Shown: positions 43,897 to 53,154 of the stretch, one piece after another
Numbering within the stretch: position 1 is the first letter of the stretch
Layout of the letters: the number at the start of each line of letters is the position of its first letter
NCBI GenBank assembly: GCA_963735955.1
Contig: CAVTND010000024.1
Location: 26,239-90,238 of the forward strand
Direction: 5' to 3'
Origin: CAVTND01 sp963735955
GTDB lineage: Bacteria; Pseudomonadota; Gammaproteobacteria; Burkholderiales; Burkholderiaceae_F
Length of the DNA: 64,000 nt
The notes under the pieces: model-generated
The model's input: the letters and a program-made list of their open reading frames with translations, nothing else
The model's database searches: none
What the model was told of the DNA's origin: nothing
Program-made: the position numbers and the translations under genes

Positions 43897-44778
43897 CTAG
43901 CTTGCGCGGTTGTCCGCGCACGGCTGACCAGCTGACCATCTGCAGTGGCGTCGGCGCAGCGTACCGCTCTTCGCAACACGGCGGCAGCGGTGCACGCACC
44001 GGCTGAGTGATTTCGGTTTCCAGGCGCGGTGCGCCCGGCGACGTCGTACGAATCGAGCCAGGTCGGATCCGGAATTTCGCTGAACACCTGCTTCAGGCGC
44101 GAACCCCAGGTGTTGCGGATCATCGCCATGTATTGATTCGAGGCGTCGATGTGCACGAACTTGGTCACGCGCAACGCATCCGCCTCGTAGACCAGCAGAT
44201 CGAGCGGCATCCCGACCGAGATGTTCGAGCGCAGCGTCGAGTCCATCGAGATCAGCGCGCACTTGGCGGCCTCGTCGAGCGGCGTCGAGGGCTGAATCAC
44301 GCGATCGATGATCGGCTTGCCGTACTTCGCCTCGCCGATCTGGAAGTAGGAGTTCTCGTGCGTGGCTTCGATGAAATTGCCGGCCGAGTAGACCTGAAAC
44401 AGGCGCGGCCGCTCGCCGCGGATCTGGCCGCCGAAGATGAAACTGGCGTTGAACTCGATGCCGAATTCCTGCAGCGCAGCGGCGTCGCGGCGATGCACCT
44501 CGCGCACCGCGTCGCCGACGATGCGCACGGCGTCGACCATGCATCGTTGCACTCCAGACACTGGCGTCGTCCGGGCCGCGCGTTCGCACAGGATTTGGCG
44601 CACCGCCTGCGTCAGGGCCAGATTGCCGGCGGAGAGTAGGACGAGCATCCGCTCGCCCGGCTGCTCGAACACCGTCATCTTGCGAAATGTCGAGATCTGG
44701 TCGACGCCCGCATTGGTGCGTGAGTCACCGAGGAAGACGAGACCCGCATTCAAGTCGCATCGCTACGCAGTACGTCAT
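43897..44778 (-). CDS. Anbu-type proteasome homologue, family T1 peptidase (frameshifts)
   Basis: An Ntn-hydrolase related to HslV and the 20S beta subunit. From ATG 44778 the start MTYCVAMRL is followed after a +1 base by 'AGLVFLGDSRTNAGVDQIST', then 'RMLVLLSAGNLALTQAVRQI', 'IEFNASFIFGGQIRGERPRL', 'IGEAKYGKPIIDRVIQPSTP' and 'CALISMDSTLRSNISVGMPL'. Processing at Thr2 would expose the nucleophile, as in Anbu. The C-terminus is uncertain because of further shifts after 'DPTWLDSYDVAG'; the stop is tentatively placed at 43897. It closes the ATP-grasp/alpha-E cluster, the known Anbu neighbourhood. Confidence 0.83.
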
Positions 44779-44811
44779 GCTTGACCTGCGATCCAGTTTC
44801 ACCGCCGCCAG

Positions 44812-45817
44812 TCAGTGGCCTTCGACGCAAATCAGCCGCGCTCGGGATGGCAGCGGCACCAGGAAATCGTGGCTGATGCGCTCGCCCAGATCGTTGACGC
44901 GCTCGAGGAACTCGGTCAGATACGACATGCAGTCCCTGCGCCAGGATGTCTTCGATGCGCCCGTAGCGAAGTTCCGCGCGCAGCAAGCCGGCGCGGCGCT
45001 CGGTCTCGCTCGAGCGCCTGTTGCGCACCATCTCGAGGTTCAGCACACCTCGTTCAGGCAAGTCGCGCAGCGAGCGCGGCATGTCGCCGCCGCAGGATCA
45101 GCAGCTCCGCGACCCGCGACGGGGCGATCACGTCGCGGTAGACCTTGCGGTAGTCTCGAACGCCGACACCGATCGCAGCACGGCCGCCCAGTGATAGAAG
45201 TCGCGATGATGTATCGATCGCATCGTCGCCGCGCGCAGCGGCCATCATCTGCGCTTCCGCCGCCAGCCCGTGGTACTTGACGTCGAGCAGGCGCGCCGTG
45301 TTGTCGGCGCGCTCGAGGAAGGTGCCCAGCCGGACGAAGTAGAAGGCCTCGTCCTTCAGCATGGTGCCGATCGTCACGCCGCGCGACAGATGCGAGCGGA
45401 ACTTGACCCACTCGAAAAACGCCTGCGGATCACGTTCGAGCGGCCGTCGCGCAGCACACGCTGCAGTTCGAGCCAGGTGTCGTTGTGCGTTTCCCAGACT
45501 TCGGTCGTCAGCGAGCCGCGCACCGCGCGCGCGTTCTCGCGCGCGGCCTGCAGGCAGCAGAAGATCGACGAGGTGTTGTCGCGATCGCGCACCATGAATT
45601 CGAGCACGTCGCGCGCCTTGAGCATCGGATGCCGCGCCTCGTAGGCTGGCAGCAGTTCGGAGATGCAAAGCATGCCGCGCCAGCCGCTTTCGGCGTCTTC
45701 GGCCGACTGCGGCAGCATCGAGGTCGACACGTTGACGTCGAGCATGCGTGCCGTGTTCTCGGCGCGCTCGATGTAACGCGCCATCCAGAACAGGTGATCC
45801 GCGGTGCGGCTAAGCAT
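44812..45817 (-). CDS. Alpha-E domain protein (frameshifts)
   Basis: An all-helical protein of the alpha-E family. From ATG 45817: 'MLSRTADHLFWMARYIERAE', 'NTARMLDVNVSTSMLPQSAE', 'KARDVLEFMVRDRDNTSSIF' and 'TEVWETHNDTWLELQRVLRD'. Then, in other frames, 'FFEWVKFRSHLSRGVTIGTM', 'YFVRLGTFLERADNTARLLD' and 'YRKVYRDVIAPSRVAELLIL', ending RISHDFLVPLPSRARLICVE then GH. The repeated 'ERA(E/D)NTAR' motif is diagnostic. Alpha-E proteins are linked by gene context to circularly permuted ATP-grasp ligases that may build peptide tags. The start overlaps the upstream cyclase gene by eight bases. Confidence 0.87.
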
Positions 45818-47507
45818 CGCGCCGTTCCAGACGTGCAGGCGAGTCGCGGCCCGCGTGCTTGGCGCTGTACAGCGATTCGTCGGCGCGCCGCACCAGTTCA
45901 CTCGAGTCGCCGAACTCGATCGACTCGGCCAGACCGGCGCTCAGCGTGACTGCCATGCCTTCGCCAATCCGCCCCCACTGCGTCTTGCGCACCGCCTCGA
46001 GCATGCGTTCGACCACCTTGCGCCGCAGCTCCGCCCTCACTGTCGGCCAGCAGCAAGGCGAACTCGTCGCCGCCCAGCCGCGCTGCGAGGTCGGAGTCAC
46101 GCAGGCTGGCGCGGATGATGACCCCCATCTCTCTGCAGCACCGAGTCACCGGCCATGTGCGAATAGGTGTCGTTGATCTGCTTGAAGCCGTCGATGTCGC
46201 AGACCACCAGCCCGAAGCGCAGCTGGCCGGCCCGCGCCCGCGCGCACCAGTGCTCGAACTCCTTGGTGAACGAGCGGCGATTGGCGAGCCCGGTCAGTTC
46301 GTCCTCGAGAGCCAGGCGTTCGAGCCGAGAGCGCGACTGCTCGAGATCGCGCGTGCGCTGGTGCAGCGCTGCCGTCTGTTTGCGCAGGCGTTGCAGTTCT
46401 TCGCGTGCGGCATGCAGGCGCGCGCGCTGCGAGGTCAGCCGGCCGTCGAGACGGCGCTGGACTTCGACGTAACGCTTGTGATGCAGCAGGGCGCGTTGGT
46501 ACTCCTTGCGCGTTTCATACAGCGCCGACAGGCGTTCATGCAGATCGGATGGCCGGCGCAGATCGCCGAGTTCTTCCGCCTGCTGCAGGGCCGGCGTCAG
46601 CAGCCGCAGCCCTTCCGGCTCGCGCCCCGCCGCCACCATGTGATAACCGAGTTCAAGCCGCGCCTGGACATCGCGCAGCATGAAGCCGGTCCGCGCCGCC
46701 TCCTCGGCCGCGTCGCCCAGGTCGCGCAGGCCGGCATTGAAATTGCCGCGCCAGCACCGCGCCGAGCCGCGCTGGATGCGGGCCGCAATCGTGTTTGAAC
46801 GATCGGTCGTGCCTTCGAACAGTTCAAGCGCCACCTCGAAGTGTTCCTCTCCTTCGGCCATACGGCGGGCAACTGTCGCCGCGTCTCCTGCCAGCGCGGC
46901 CTGCAGGCCCTCGCGCATGTCGACCATGCCGAACTGCAACACGACGAGCCCCTCATCCGCTGCCGTGCCGGAGGGCAGTTCGAGCGCGGCACGCAGCGAC
47001 TCGCGCGCGGCCGCGAAGTCGCCGAGCATCACGTGCACTCCCGAGGCATGCACCAGTGCCCGACGCACCGCCGGGTGGTCATGGTGCTGGCGACCAAGCT
47101 TCTCCGCCTGTGAGAAACCGTCCAGCGCGTCGCTGTACTCGCCGAGTTCGGCGCAGGCCGTGGCGAGCTGCGTGATCATGCGGCACTGGGCGGCAATGTC
47201 GTTCTGCGCCCGATAGATGTGCTCGGCGTGCGAAAGCTGGCGGATTGCGCCCGACCAGTCGCCGATCTGCATCAGTGCAGAACCGGCCACGTAATGGGCA
47301 CGCGCGATCAGGCGCTTCGGCGCTGCGCGCCCGCGCCACGCTCTGGGCACGCAGCGCAAACACGATGGCGTCGTGCGGATCGGTATTTAGCAGGCGTTCG
47401 GCGCGCTCGATCAGCGCATACGGATCGATCTGGTCGGTTGCACGGCGCGAGGCCGGGTCGACCGGAGTCAGTTCGCCGCTGGGATCGGCTCCGTCGTCGC
47501 GCTTCAT
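45810..47507 (-). CDS. TPR-GGDEF diguanylate cyclase (three frameshifts)
   Basis: A soluble protein of about 564 residues. The N-terminal ~330 residues are tetratricopeptide-like helices ('ALMQIGDWSGAIRQLSHAEH', 'ATACAELGEYSDALDGFSQA'), followed by a coiled coil ('RARLHAAREELQRLRKQTAA'). The GGDEF domain begins 'LEDELTGLANRRSFTKEFEH', has 'VVCDIDGFKQINDTYSHMAG' and, after shifts, 'RDSDLAARLGGDEFALLLAD' near 46060-46090. This combines an intact GGDEF and an RxxD inhibitory site with the usual five-residue spacing. It makes c-di-GMP. No membrane segment is seen. ATG 47507 overlaps the ATP-grasp stop, and its stop overlaps the alpha-E start. Confidence 0.85.
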
Positions 47508-48918
47508 CGCTCGAGCACCCAGGTGTCCTTGGTGCCGCCTCCCTGCGACGAGTTCACCACCAACGAGCCGTCGCGCAAAGCAACGCGGGTCAATCCGCCG
47601 GGGACCAGGGTGACATCCTTGCCGGACAACACAAACGGGCGCAGATCGATGTGGCGCGGTGCCACACCCGATTCGACATAGGTCGGGCAGGTCGACAGGG
47701 CCAGGGTCGGTTGCGCGATGTAGTTCGAGGGATTGGCACGTATCCGCGCTGCGAACTCGTCGATCTCCTTGGTGCTGGCCGACGGCCCGACCAGCATGCC
47801 GTAGCCGCCGGCGCCGTGGACTTCCTTGACCACGAGTTCGGAGAGATGCGCCAGGGTGTAGGCGAGGTCCTCTGCCTCGCGGCAACGGTAGGTCGGAACA
47901 TTCTTCAGGATCGGTTTCTCGCCCAGGTAGAAATCGATCATGTCCGGCACGTACGGGTAGATCGACTTGTCGTCGGCAATGCCGGTGCCGATCGCGTTGG
48001 CCAGCGTCACCCGCCCTGCGCGATAGACGGTCAGCAGGCCGGGCACGCCGAGCTGGGAATCCGCCCGGAACGCCAGCGGATCGAGGAAATCGTCATCGAT
48101 GCGCCGGTAGATCACATCGACCCGCCGCGGTCCGCGCGTGGTGCGCATGTGAGACGGTGTTGTCCTGCACGAACAGATCCTGCCCTTCGACCAGTTCGAT
48201 CCCCATTTGCTGCGCCAGGAAGGCATGCTCGAAGTAGGCCGAGTTGTACATGCCGGGGGTCAGGATCACCACCACCGGGTCATCGACGCCTTGCGGCGCG
48301 ACCGATCTCAGGTTCTCGAGCAGCAGGTCCGGATAGTGCTCCACCGGTGCCACGCGATTACGGCGAAAATAGCTCGGGAAACAGCCGCATCATCATCTTG
48401 CGGTTCTCGAGCATGTAGGACACGCCGCTCGGCACCCGCAGATTGTCCTCGAGCACAAAGAACTCGCCGGCGTCGGCCCGCACCAGGTCGATGCCTGCGA
48501 TGTGCGCGTAGATGTTGCTGGCGACTTCGACGCCCTGCATTTCCGGCCGGTACTGGCCGTTGCGGAAAATCTCCTCGGCCGGAATACGGCCGGCACGCAC
48601 GATGTCCTGCTCGTGATAGATGTCGTGCATGTACAGGTTGAGCGCGCGCACCCGCTGCCGCAGCCCGGCTTCGAGCTGCCGCCATTCGGACGCCGGAATG
48701 ACCCGGGGCACGACATCGAACGGGATCAGTCGTTCAGTGCCGGCGTCGTCCCCATAGACCGCGAAGGTGATGCCGACGCGCCGAAACACCAGATCCGCCT
48801 CGGCACGCTTGTTGCGCATGGTGTCGGCGCTCTGGTCGGCAAGCCAGCGCTCGAACTCGCGATAGTGCTCGCGCACGCGCTCGTCCTCGCGGTACATCTC
48901 GTCATACGCCGCAGCCAT
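47504..48918 (-). CDS. Circularly permuted type 2 ATP-grasp protein (two frameshifts)
   Basis: A protein of about 470 residues of the DUF404/DUF407 family. From ATG 48918: 'MAAAYDEMYREDERVREHYR', 'LIPFDVVPRVIPASEWRQLE', 'YHEQDIVRAGRIPAEEIFRN' and 'DLVRADAGEFFVLEDNLRVP' with 'SGVSYMLENRKMMMRLFPEL'. +1 bases near 48353 and 48150 shift the frame to 'SVAPQGVDDPVVVILTPGMY' and 'RVDVIYRRIDDDFLDPLAFR', then 'VVKEVHGAGGYGMLVGPSAS' (ATP-grasp loop). The family is predicted to form peptide bonds. Its stop overlaps the cyclase start. No transglutaminase gene accompanies it. Confidence 0.88.
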
Positions 48919-48980
48919 TTGCCGCCCTGCTCCCCTGATCTGGCTGCCAGTCTATCAACCGCCCAACGGCGCGCGGCTTT

Positions 48981-51440
48981 TCATCCCCCGATGAAGGGAT
49001 CGCGTGGCACATCATCTGTTGCATCGTCGCCCGCCGGTGCGGATCCTTGGTTCGAACCGTTGAGTCCGCCATCCTGCCGGTCGTGCCAGTAACGCTGCGC
49101 GAGACTGCGCCAGCGCAGCAGCTGGAATCCGCCATCGGCCTGAAACCGCCACTGCAGCGCACCGCCGCGATCAGTGCGTTCGAGATCGATGCCGTGGCGC
49201 TGATAGCGAGCCACTACCTGGGCGTCCGGATGGCCGAAGCGGTTGCGATAGCCGGACTGCACGACCGCCCAGCGCGGCTGCGCAGCGTCGAGCAGGGCCT
49301 CGCTGGACGACGAACGGCTGCCGTGATGCGGCACCGCCATCCACGTCAACGGCGCCAGCGGCTCCCTTTTCAGCATCGCGGCTTCCTCGGCCGCCGGAAT
49401 GTCGCCGGTCAACAGAACGCTCGCGGTGCCGCTTCGAGCCGCCACCACGCAGCTCATCGCATTGGTCGATCGCGGCTGTGCGTAGTCGTTGGCGTCGGGA
49501 TGCAACATTTTCAGGACCAGTTCGCCGGCGCGAATCGTCTGGCCCGCCACGCAAGGCTCCGGATTGCGCGCACCAGCCAGGGCGGCGTTGCCCGGCGATA
49601 CCGAGCTCAGAACGCGGGCGACGGACGTGCCTGCCAGCACCGATGCCGCTCCCCCCGAGTGATCGCTGTCCAGATGGGAAATGATCATGCCGTCGAGTGA
49701 GTCGATGCCGCGCCAGCGCAGGTACGGCAGGATTACACGCTGACCGGCATCGGTATCGGACGAGTAACGCGGCCCGGCGTCGTAGAGCCAGGTCTGGTTG
49801 CGCGTTTCAAGCACGAGCGCCGATCCTTGCCCGACATCGAGAGCGGTCAACCAGAGATCGCCAGCGCGCGGCCGCTCAACCGGCCACACGAACATCGGCA
49901 GCAAGCCGGCCACGCCGATCCATCGCAGCGGCCAGCCTGGTGGTGCGAGCATCCAGGCCACGCCCGCGAGCGCCAGCAGGGCCAGTGGCCAGGGCGGAGC
50001 GGCCACTGCAAGCGCAGACCACGGGGTCGACGCCAGAGTCGCAAGCAGCGTGGCGAGCATCGTGAAGACACCGTTGGCAAGGGCCAGCGGTCCGGGTGCG
50101 ATGGCATCGACCGGCGACGGCAGAGCGGCAAACACAGCGCCGAGCAGAGCAAGCGGAGTGACCACCCAGCTGACCAGCGGAATGGCAACCGCGTTGGCGA
50201 GCGGAGATACGACTGACAACTGCTGGAACAACAGCACAGTGGCCGGAATCAGGGCGAGCGTGACTGCGAGTTGCACGCGCGCGGCGATCGCGAGCGTCGA
50301 GCGCAAGGACGGCTCGGCGCTCGGAGCGCGACCCTGCATGACCCAGAAAATCGCCGCGACTGCGCCGAACGAAAGCCAGAAGCCGGCAGCAGTCACCGCC
50401 CAGGGATCGACCAGGCACACCAAGGCAGCCGCTGCCGCAAGCGCCGTCCCTGGGCCAAGTTGAGTGCGCGCCGACCAGGCAAGTGCCACCGCCGCCAGCA
50501 TGATCACGGTGCGTTGTGCCGGCACGCCCCAGCCGGCCAGCAATGCATACCCCAATGCGGTCAGGGCGCCCGCCGTCAGCGCGGCGGTCTGAACCGGCAG
50601 CCGGGCGAGGGCGCGTGGCGAGCGGCGCCAGACCGCGCCGACCAGCCCGGCGGCCAGGGCAGCAAGCATCGTTACGTGCAAGCCCGAAATGCTGACCAGG
50701 TGAGCAATCCCGGTACGGTTGAAGAGTGCCCAGTCCGATTCGGCAATAGCCCGCTGATCGCCGATGACGAGCGCGAGCAATACGCCCCCATAGCGCTGAT
50801 CTCCAAGCTGTGCCAGCAGACGGTCGCGCAGCCAGGCGCGCGCGCGTTCGACCGCATACATCGGATCCCAGACCATCGAATCGAGTCGCGTCGGTGCCGG
50901 ACTTGAGCGTCCGACCCGTACATGGCCCGTTGCCCGCAACTTGCGCTCCAGCATCCAGGCCTCGAAGTCGAATCCGGCCGGGTTGATCGCACCGTGCGGA
51001 CGGCGCAATCGAACGCTGAAGCGCCAACGCTCGCCGGGCTGCACGGGTTCTCCCGCGGCGTACCAGCCAAGCAGAACGCGCTCCGGCAGCCTGACCTCGC
51101 CGTCGACCTGTTCGATGTCGAATTCGAAGCGCACGCCGCGATCGAGTCGCACCGGCAGGCTCGCGACCACGCCGGTCACGATCAGGTCGCGACCTTCGTC
51201 AGCGAGAGCCAGTTCGTCGGCCAGACGCAGCGATGCTCGTCCGCCGGCGTAGGCAAAGCCAAGCAGCAGCAGGCTCGAGCTGACCAACACCAGCGCCAGA
51301 GTGCGCGAACGGACGCGCGCGGCTGCCAGGGCCAGGGCGCCGGCCAGCAGTGTCAATGCCGGCAGCAGGACTCCAGCCGGCAGCGTCGGCGTCCATTGCA
51401 GCAGGCCGACCCCGACCACAAACGAGATCAGCGCCGCCAT
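48981..51440 (-). CDS. comEC: DNA internalization competence protein ComEC/Rec2
   Basis: An 819-residue polytopic membrane channel for uptake of transforming single-stranded DNA. N-terminal membrane helices flank an OB-like domain (about 60-190). The competence domain is hydrophobic ('AHLVSISGLHVTMLAALAAG', 'VPAQRTVIMLAAVALAWSAR'). The C-terminal metallo-beta-lactamase domain has 'LWLTALDVGQGSALVLETRN' and 'MIISHLDSDHSGGAASVLAG' with the HxDxDH motif. ATG 51440 lies 8 bases after tatD. With the PilW pilotin gene at 22 kb it hints at natural competence. Confidence 0.95.
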   Translation of the reverse strand: MAALISFVVGVGLLQWTPTLPAGVLLPALTLLAGALALAAARVRSRTLALVLVSSSLLLLGFAYAGGRASLRLADELALADEGRDLIVTGVVASLPVRLDRGVRFEFDIEQVDGEVRLPERVLLGWYAAGEPVQPGERWRFSVRLRRPHGAINPAGFDFEAWMLERKLRATGHVRVGRSSPAPTRLDSMVWDPMYAVERARAWLRDRLLAQLGDQRYGGVLLALVIGDQRAIAESDWALFNRTGIAHLVSISGLHVTMLAALAAGLVGAVWRRSPRALARLPVQTAALTAGALTALGYALLAGWGVPAQRTVIMLAAVALAWSARTQLGPGTALAAAAALVCLVDPWAVTAAGFWLSFGAVAAIFWVMQGRAPSAEPSLRSTLAIAARVQLAVTLALIPATVLLFQQLSVVSPLANAVAIPLVSWVVTPLALLGAVFAALPSPVDAIAPGPLALANGVFTMLATLLATLASTPWSALAVAAPPWPLALLALAGVAWMLAPPGWPLRWIGVAGLLPMFVWPVERPRAGDLWLTALDVGQGSALVLETRNQTWLYDAGPRYSSDTDAGQRVILPYLRWRGIDSLDGMIISHLDSDHSGGAASVLAGTSVARVLSSVSPGNAALAGARNPEPCVAGQTIRAGELVLKMLHPDANDYAQPRSTNAMSCVVAARSGTASVLLTGDIPAAEEAAMLKREPLAPLTWMAVPHHGSRSSSSEALLDAAQPRWAVVQSGYRNRFGHPDAQVVARYQRHGIDLERTDRGGALQWRFQADGGFQLLRWRSLAQRYWHDRQDGGLNGSNQGSAPAGDDATDDVPRDPFIGG

Positions 51441-51448
51441 TGCCCAAG

Positions 51449-52252
51449 CTAGACGAGGGCCAGCCGCGGCAAGGCCACGGCGGCATTGGCACGATTGAGC
51501 GCAGCCAGTTCAATCTCTGAGCAGCCGCGCAGGCGAGCCATTTCAGCCGCAATGCGCGGCAATTCGGCCGGCTCATTGCGCTGGCCGACACCATCGACGC
51601 GCCGCCATTGCGGCGGAATGTACGGCGCGTCGGTTTCCAGCACCCAGGCATCGTCGGGCAAGGTGGCCGCAAAGCGCCGGATCCGCTGCGATCCGCTGTA
51701 GGTCAGCGCGCCGCCGAATCCGAGCTTGAATCCGCGCTCGATCAGCTGGCGCGCCTGCTGTTCGCTGCCGTTCCATGCGTGCACGATGCCGCCGACGACG
51801 TCGATGCGGCGCAGATACTTCAGCAGCAGATCCGCGGACTGCCGCACGTGGATGATGACGGGTAAGCCGCAATCGCGCGCAATCCGCAGCTGTTCACGGT
51901 AGAAGCGCTCCTGGCGTGCAACGCTCTGTTGCACATCGTCGCCCTTCTCGGCCAGATCGATGCCGATTTCTCCGACCGCGACGAAACGAGGATCGTCCAG
52001 CGCGGATCGGACCAGCTCGCGCAGGCGATCAAGGTCGTTATCACGGCAGCGATCGAGCCACAGTGGATGCATGCCGAGCGCGTAGTTGAAGCCATGGTCA
52101 TGCGCCAATGAGCGCAACTTCTCCACGTCGTCAAGGTGACCGGCCGGCATGACGACCTGCTCGACTCCGGCCTGTCGCGCGCGCGCCACCACGGCATCGC
52201 GGTCGAGGTCGAATTCGTCGGCGTCAAGGTGACAGTGGGTGTCGATCCACAT
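51449..52252 (-). CDS. tatD: TatD family metal-dependent hydrolase (DNase)
   Basis: A 267-residue TIM-barrel hydrolase. The metal ligands appear in 'MWIDTHCHLDADEFDLDRDA', 'VAVGEIGIDLAEKGDDVQQS' and 'PVIIHVRQSADLLLKYLRRI' (here HVR rather than HxR/H). 'GGIVHAWNGSEQQARQLIER' and 'AWVLETDAPYIPPQWRRVDG' follow. The final 'ETDAPY' and 'RNEPAELPRIAAEMA' are strongly conserved in TatD/YcfH. ATG 52252 is the family start. It is divergent from the DUF2062 gene with 61 bases between and is co-directional with comEC. Confidence 0.93.
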   Translation of the reverse strand: MWIDTHCHLDADEFDLDRDAVVARARQAGVEQVVMPAGHLDDVEKLRSLAHDHGFNYALGMHPLWLDRCRDNDLDRLRELVRSALDDPRFVAVGEIGIDLAEKGDDVQQSVARQERFYREQLRIARDCGLPVIIHVRQSADLLLKYLRRIDVVGGIVHAWNGSEQQARQLIERGFKLGFGGALTYSGSQRIRRFAATLPDDAWVLETDAPYIPPQWRRVDGVGQRNEPAELPRIAAEMARLRGCSEIELAALNRANAAVALPRLALV

Positions 52253-52313
52253 CGTGGCGAGTGTACGCAGCGCCCCTGGCGGCCCGGCATGCCGGTTTGC
52301 ATACACTTGCACG

Positions 52314-52877
52314 ATGCTGCGCAAGTTCTTCCGCCGGGTCATGCCCGACATCGACAAGGTGCGCGAGTATCGAGTCCTGTCGGTGTTCGGCGAGCGACTG
52401 TTCCACCCGGCACTGTGGCATGTGCATCGACGCTCAGCCGCTGGCGGCGTTGCGGTCGGACTGTTCTGCGGACTGATTCCGGGGCCGCTGCAGATGCTCG
52501 GCGCCGGCATCGCCTGCCTGTTCGTGCGCGTCAACCTGCCAATCGCGCTGGTCACCACGCTCTATACCAATCCGCTGACGATCGTTCCCCTCTACCTGTT
52601 GGCGTACGAGATCGGCGCGTTTGTACTCGGCACCGCCGCCGACCATCAGGTGCCACCGCCGCCGGACTGGGACTGGTCCGAGCTGCTCCAATCAGCGGAA
52701 ACTCTGGGTCACTGGATGCTCAGCCTCGGTCCACCGCTGGCGCTTGGCGTGTTTCTGCTTGCCTGCATTCTCGCTGCACTCGGCTATGTGCTGGTGCGCG
52801 GCGTCTGGAGCATCTATCTGCGTCGCGCCTGGCAGGCACGCAAGCAGCGGCGCGGAGTGTCGCGGGCGACCCGTTAG
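52314..52877 (+). CDS. DUF2062 domain membrane protein
   Basis: A 187-residue inner-membrane protein. A basic cytoplasmic start (MLRKFFRRVMPDIDKVREYR) leads into 'AAGGVAVGLFCGLIPGPLQM' and 'VNLPIALVTTLYTNPLTIVP', the DUF2062 signature with 'YTNPLT'. Two further helices ('LSLGPPLALGVFLLACILAA', 'LGYVLVRGVWSIYLRRAW') end in a basic tail. The function is unknown. The 277 bases between it and the next plus-strand gene hold nothing that I can identify. Confidence 0.87.
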   Translation: MLRKFFRRVMPDIDKVREYRVLSVFGERLFHPALWHVHRRSAAGGVAVGLFCGLIPGPLQMLGAGIACLFVRVNLPIALVTTLYTNPLTIVPLYLLAYEIGAFVLGTAADHQVPPPPDWDWSELLQSAETLGHWMLSLGPPLALGVFLLACILAALGYVLVRGVWSIYLRRAWQARKQRRGVSRATR

Positions 52878-53154
52878 GCATTTCACTTCATTCGCCGGCG
52901 ATTTTCGACAATGAGATGTCCATCGAGACAGAGGTGCCGAGACTCGGTTGGGCCAGGCTGAGACCGAACTCGGCCTAGGAGCGGCCGCTTAACGATCTCG
53001 TGTCGATTGGCACCAAAGCGGACACAACGTAAGCTTGGCGCGGTCACCGACTCGGGTGCTCCGGGTCAGGACGGAGTCAACCGGGTGTCCTGGGCGTTCA
53101 AATCAATTGCCACCGCGACGAGAGCGCGGGAAGCGGTGAAGAACACGTCGCGAA

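Noticed and set aside
41430..48360. A cluster of decaying pseudogenes
   Set aside because: Every protein can be rebuilt end to end from overlapping frames with all motifs intact, and gene overlaps (ATGA) are preserved. This is unlike degenerative decay.
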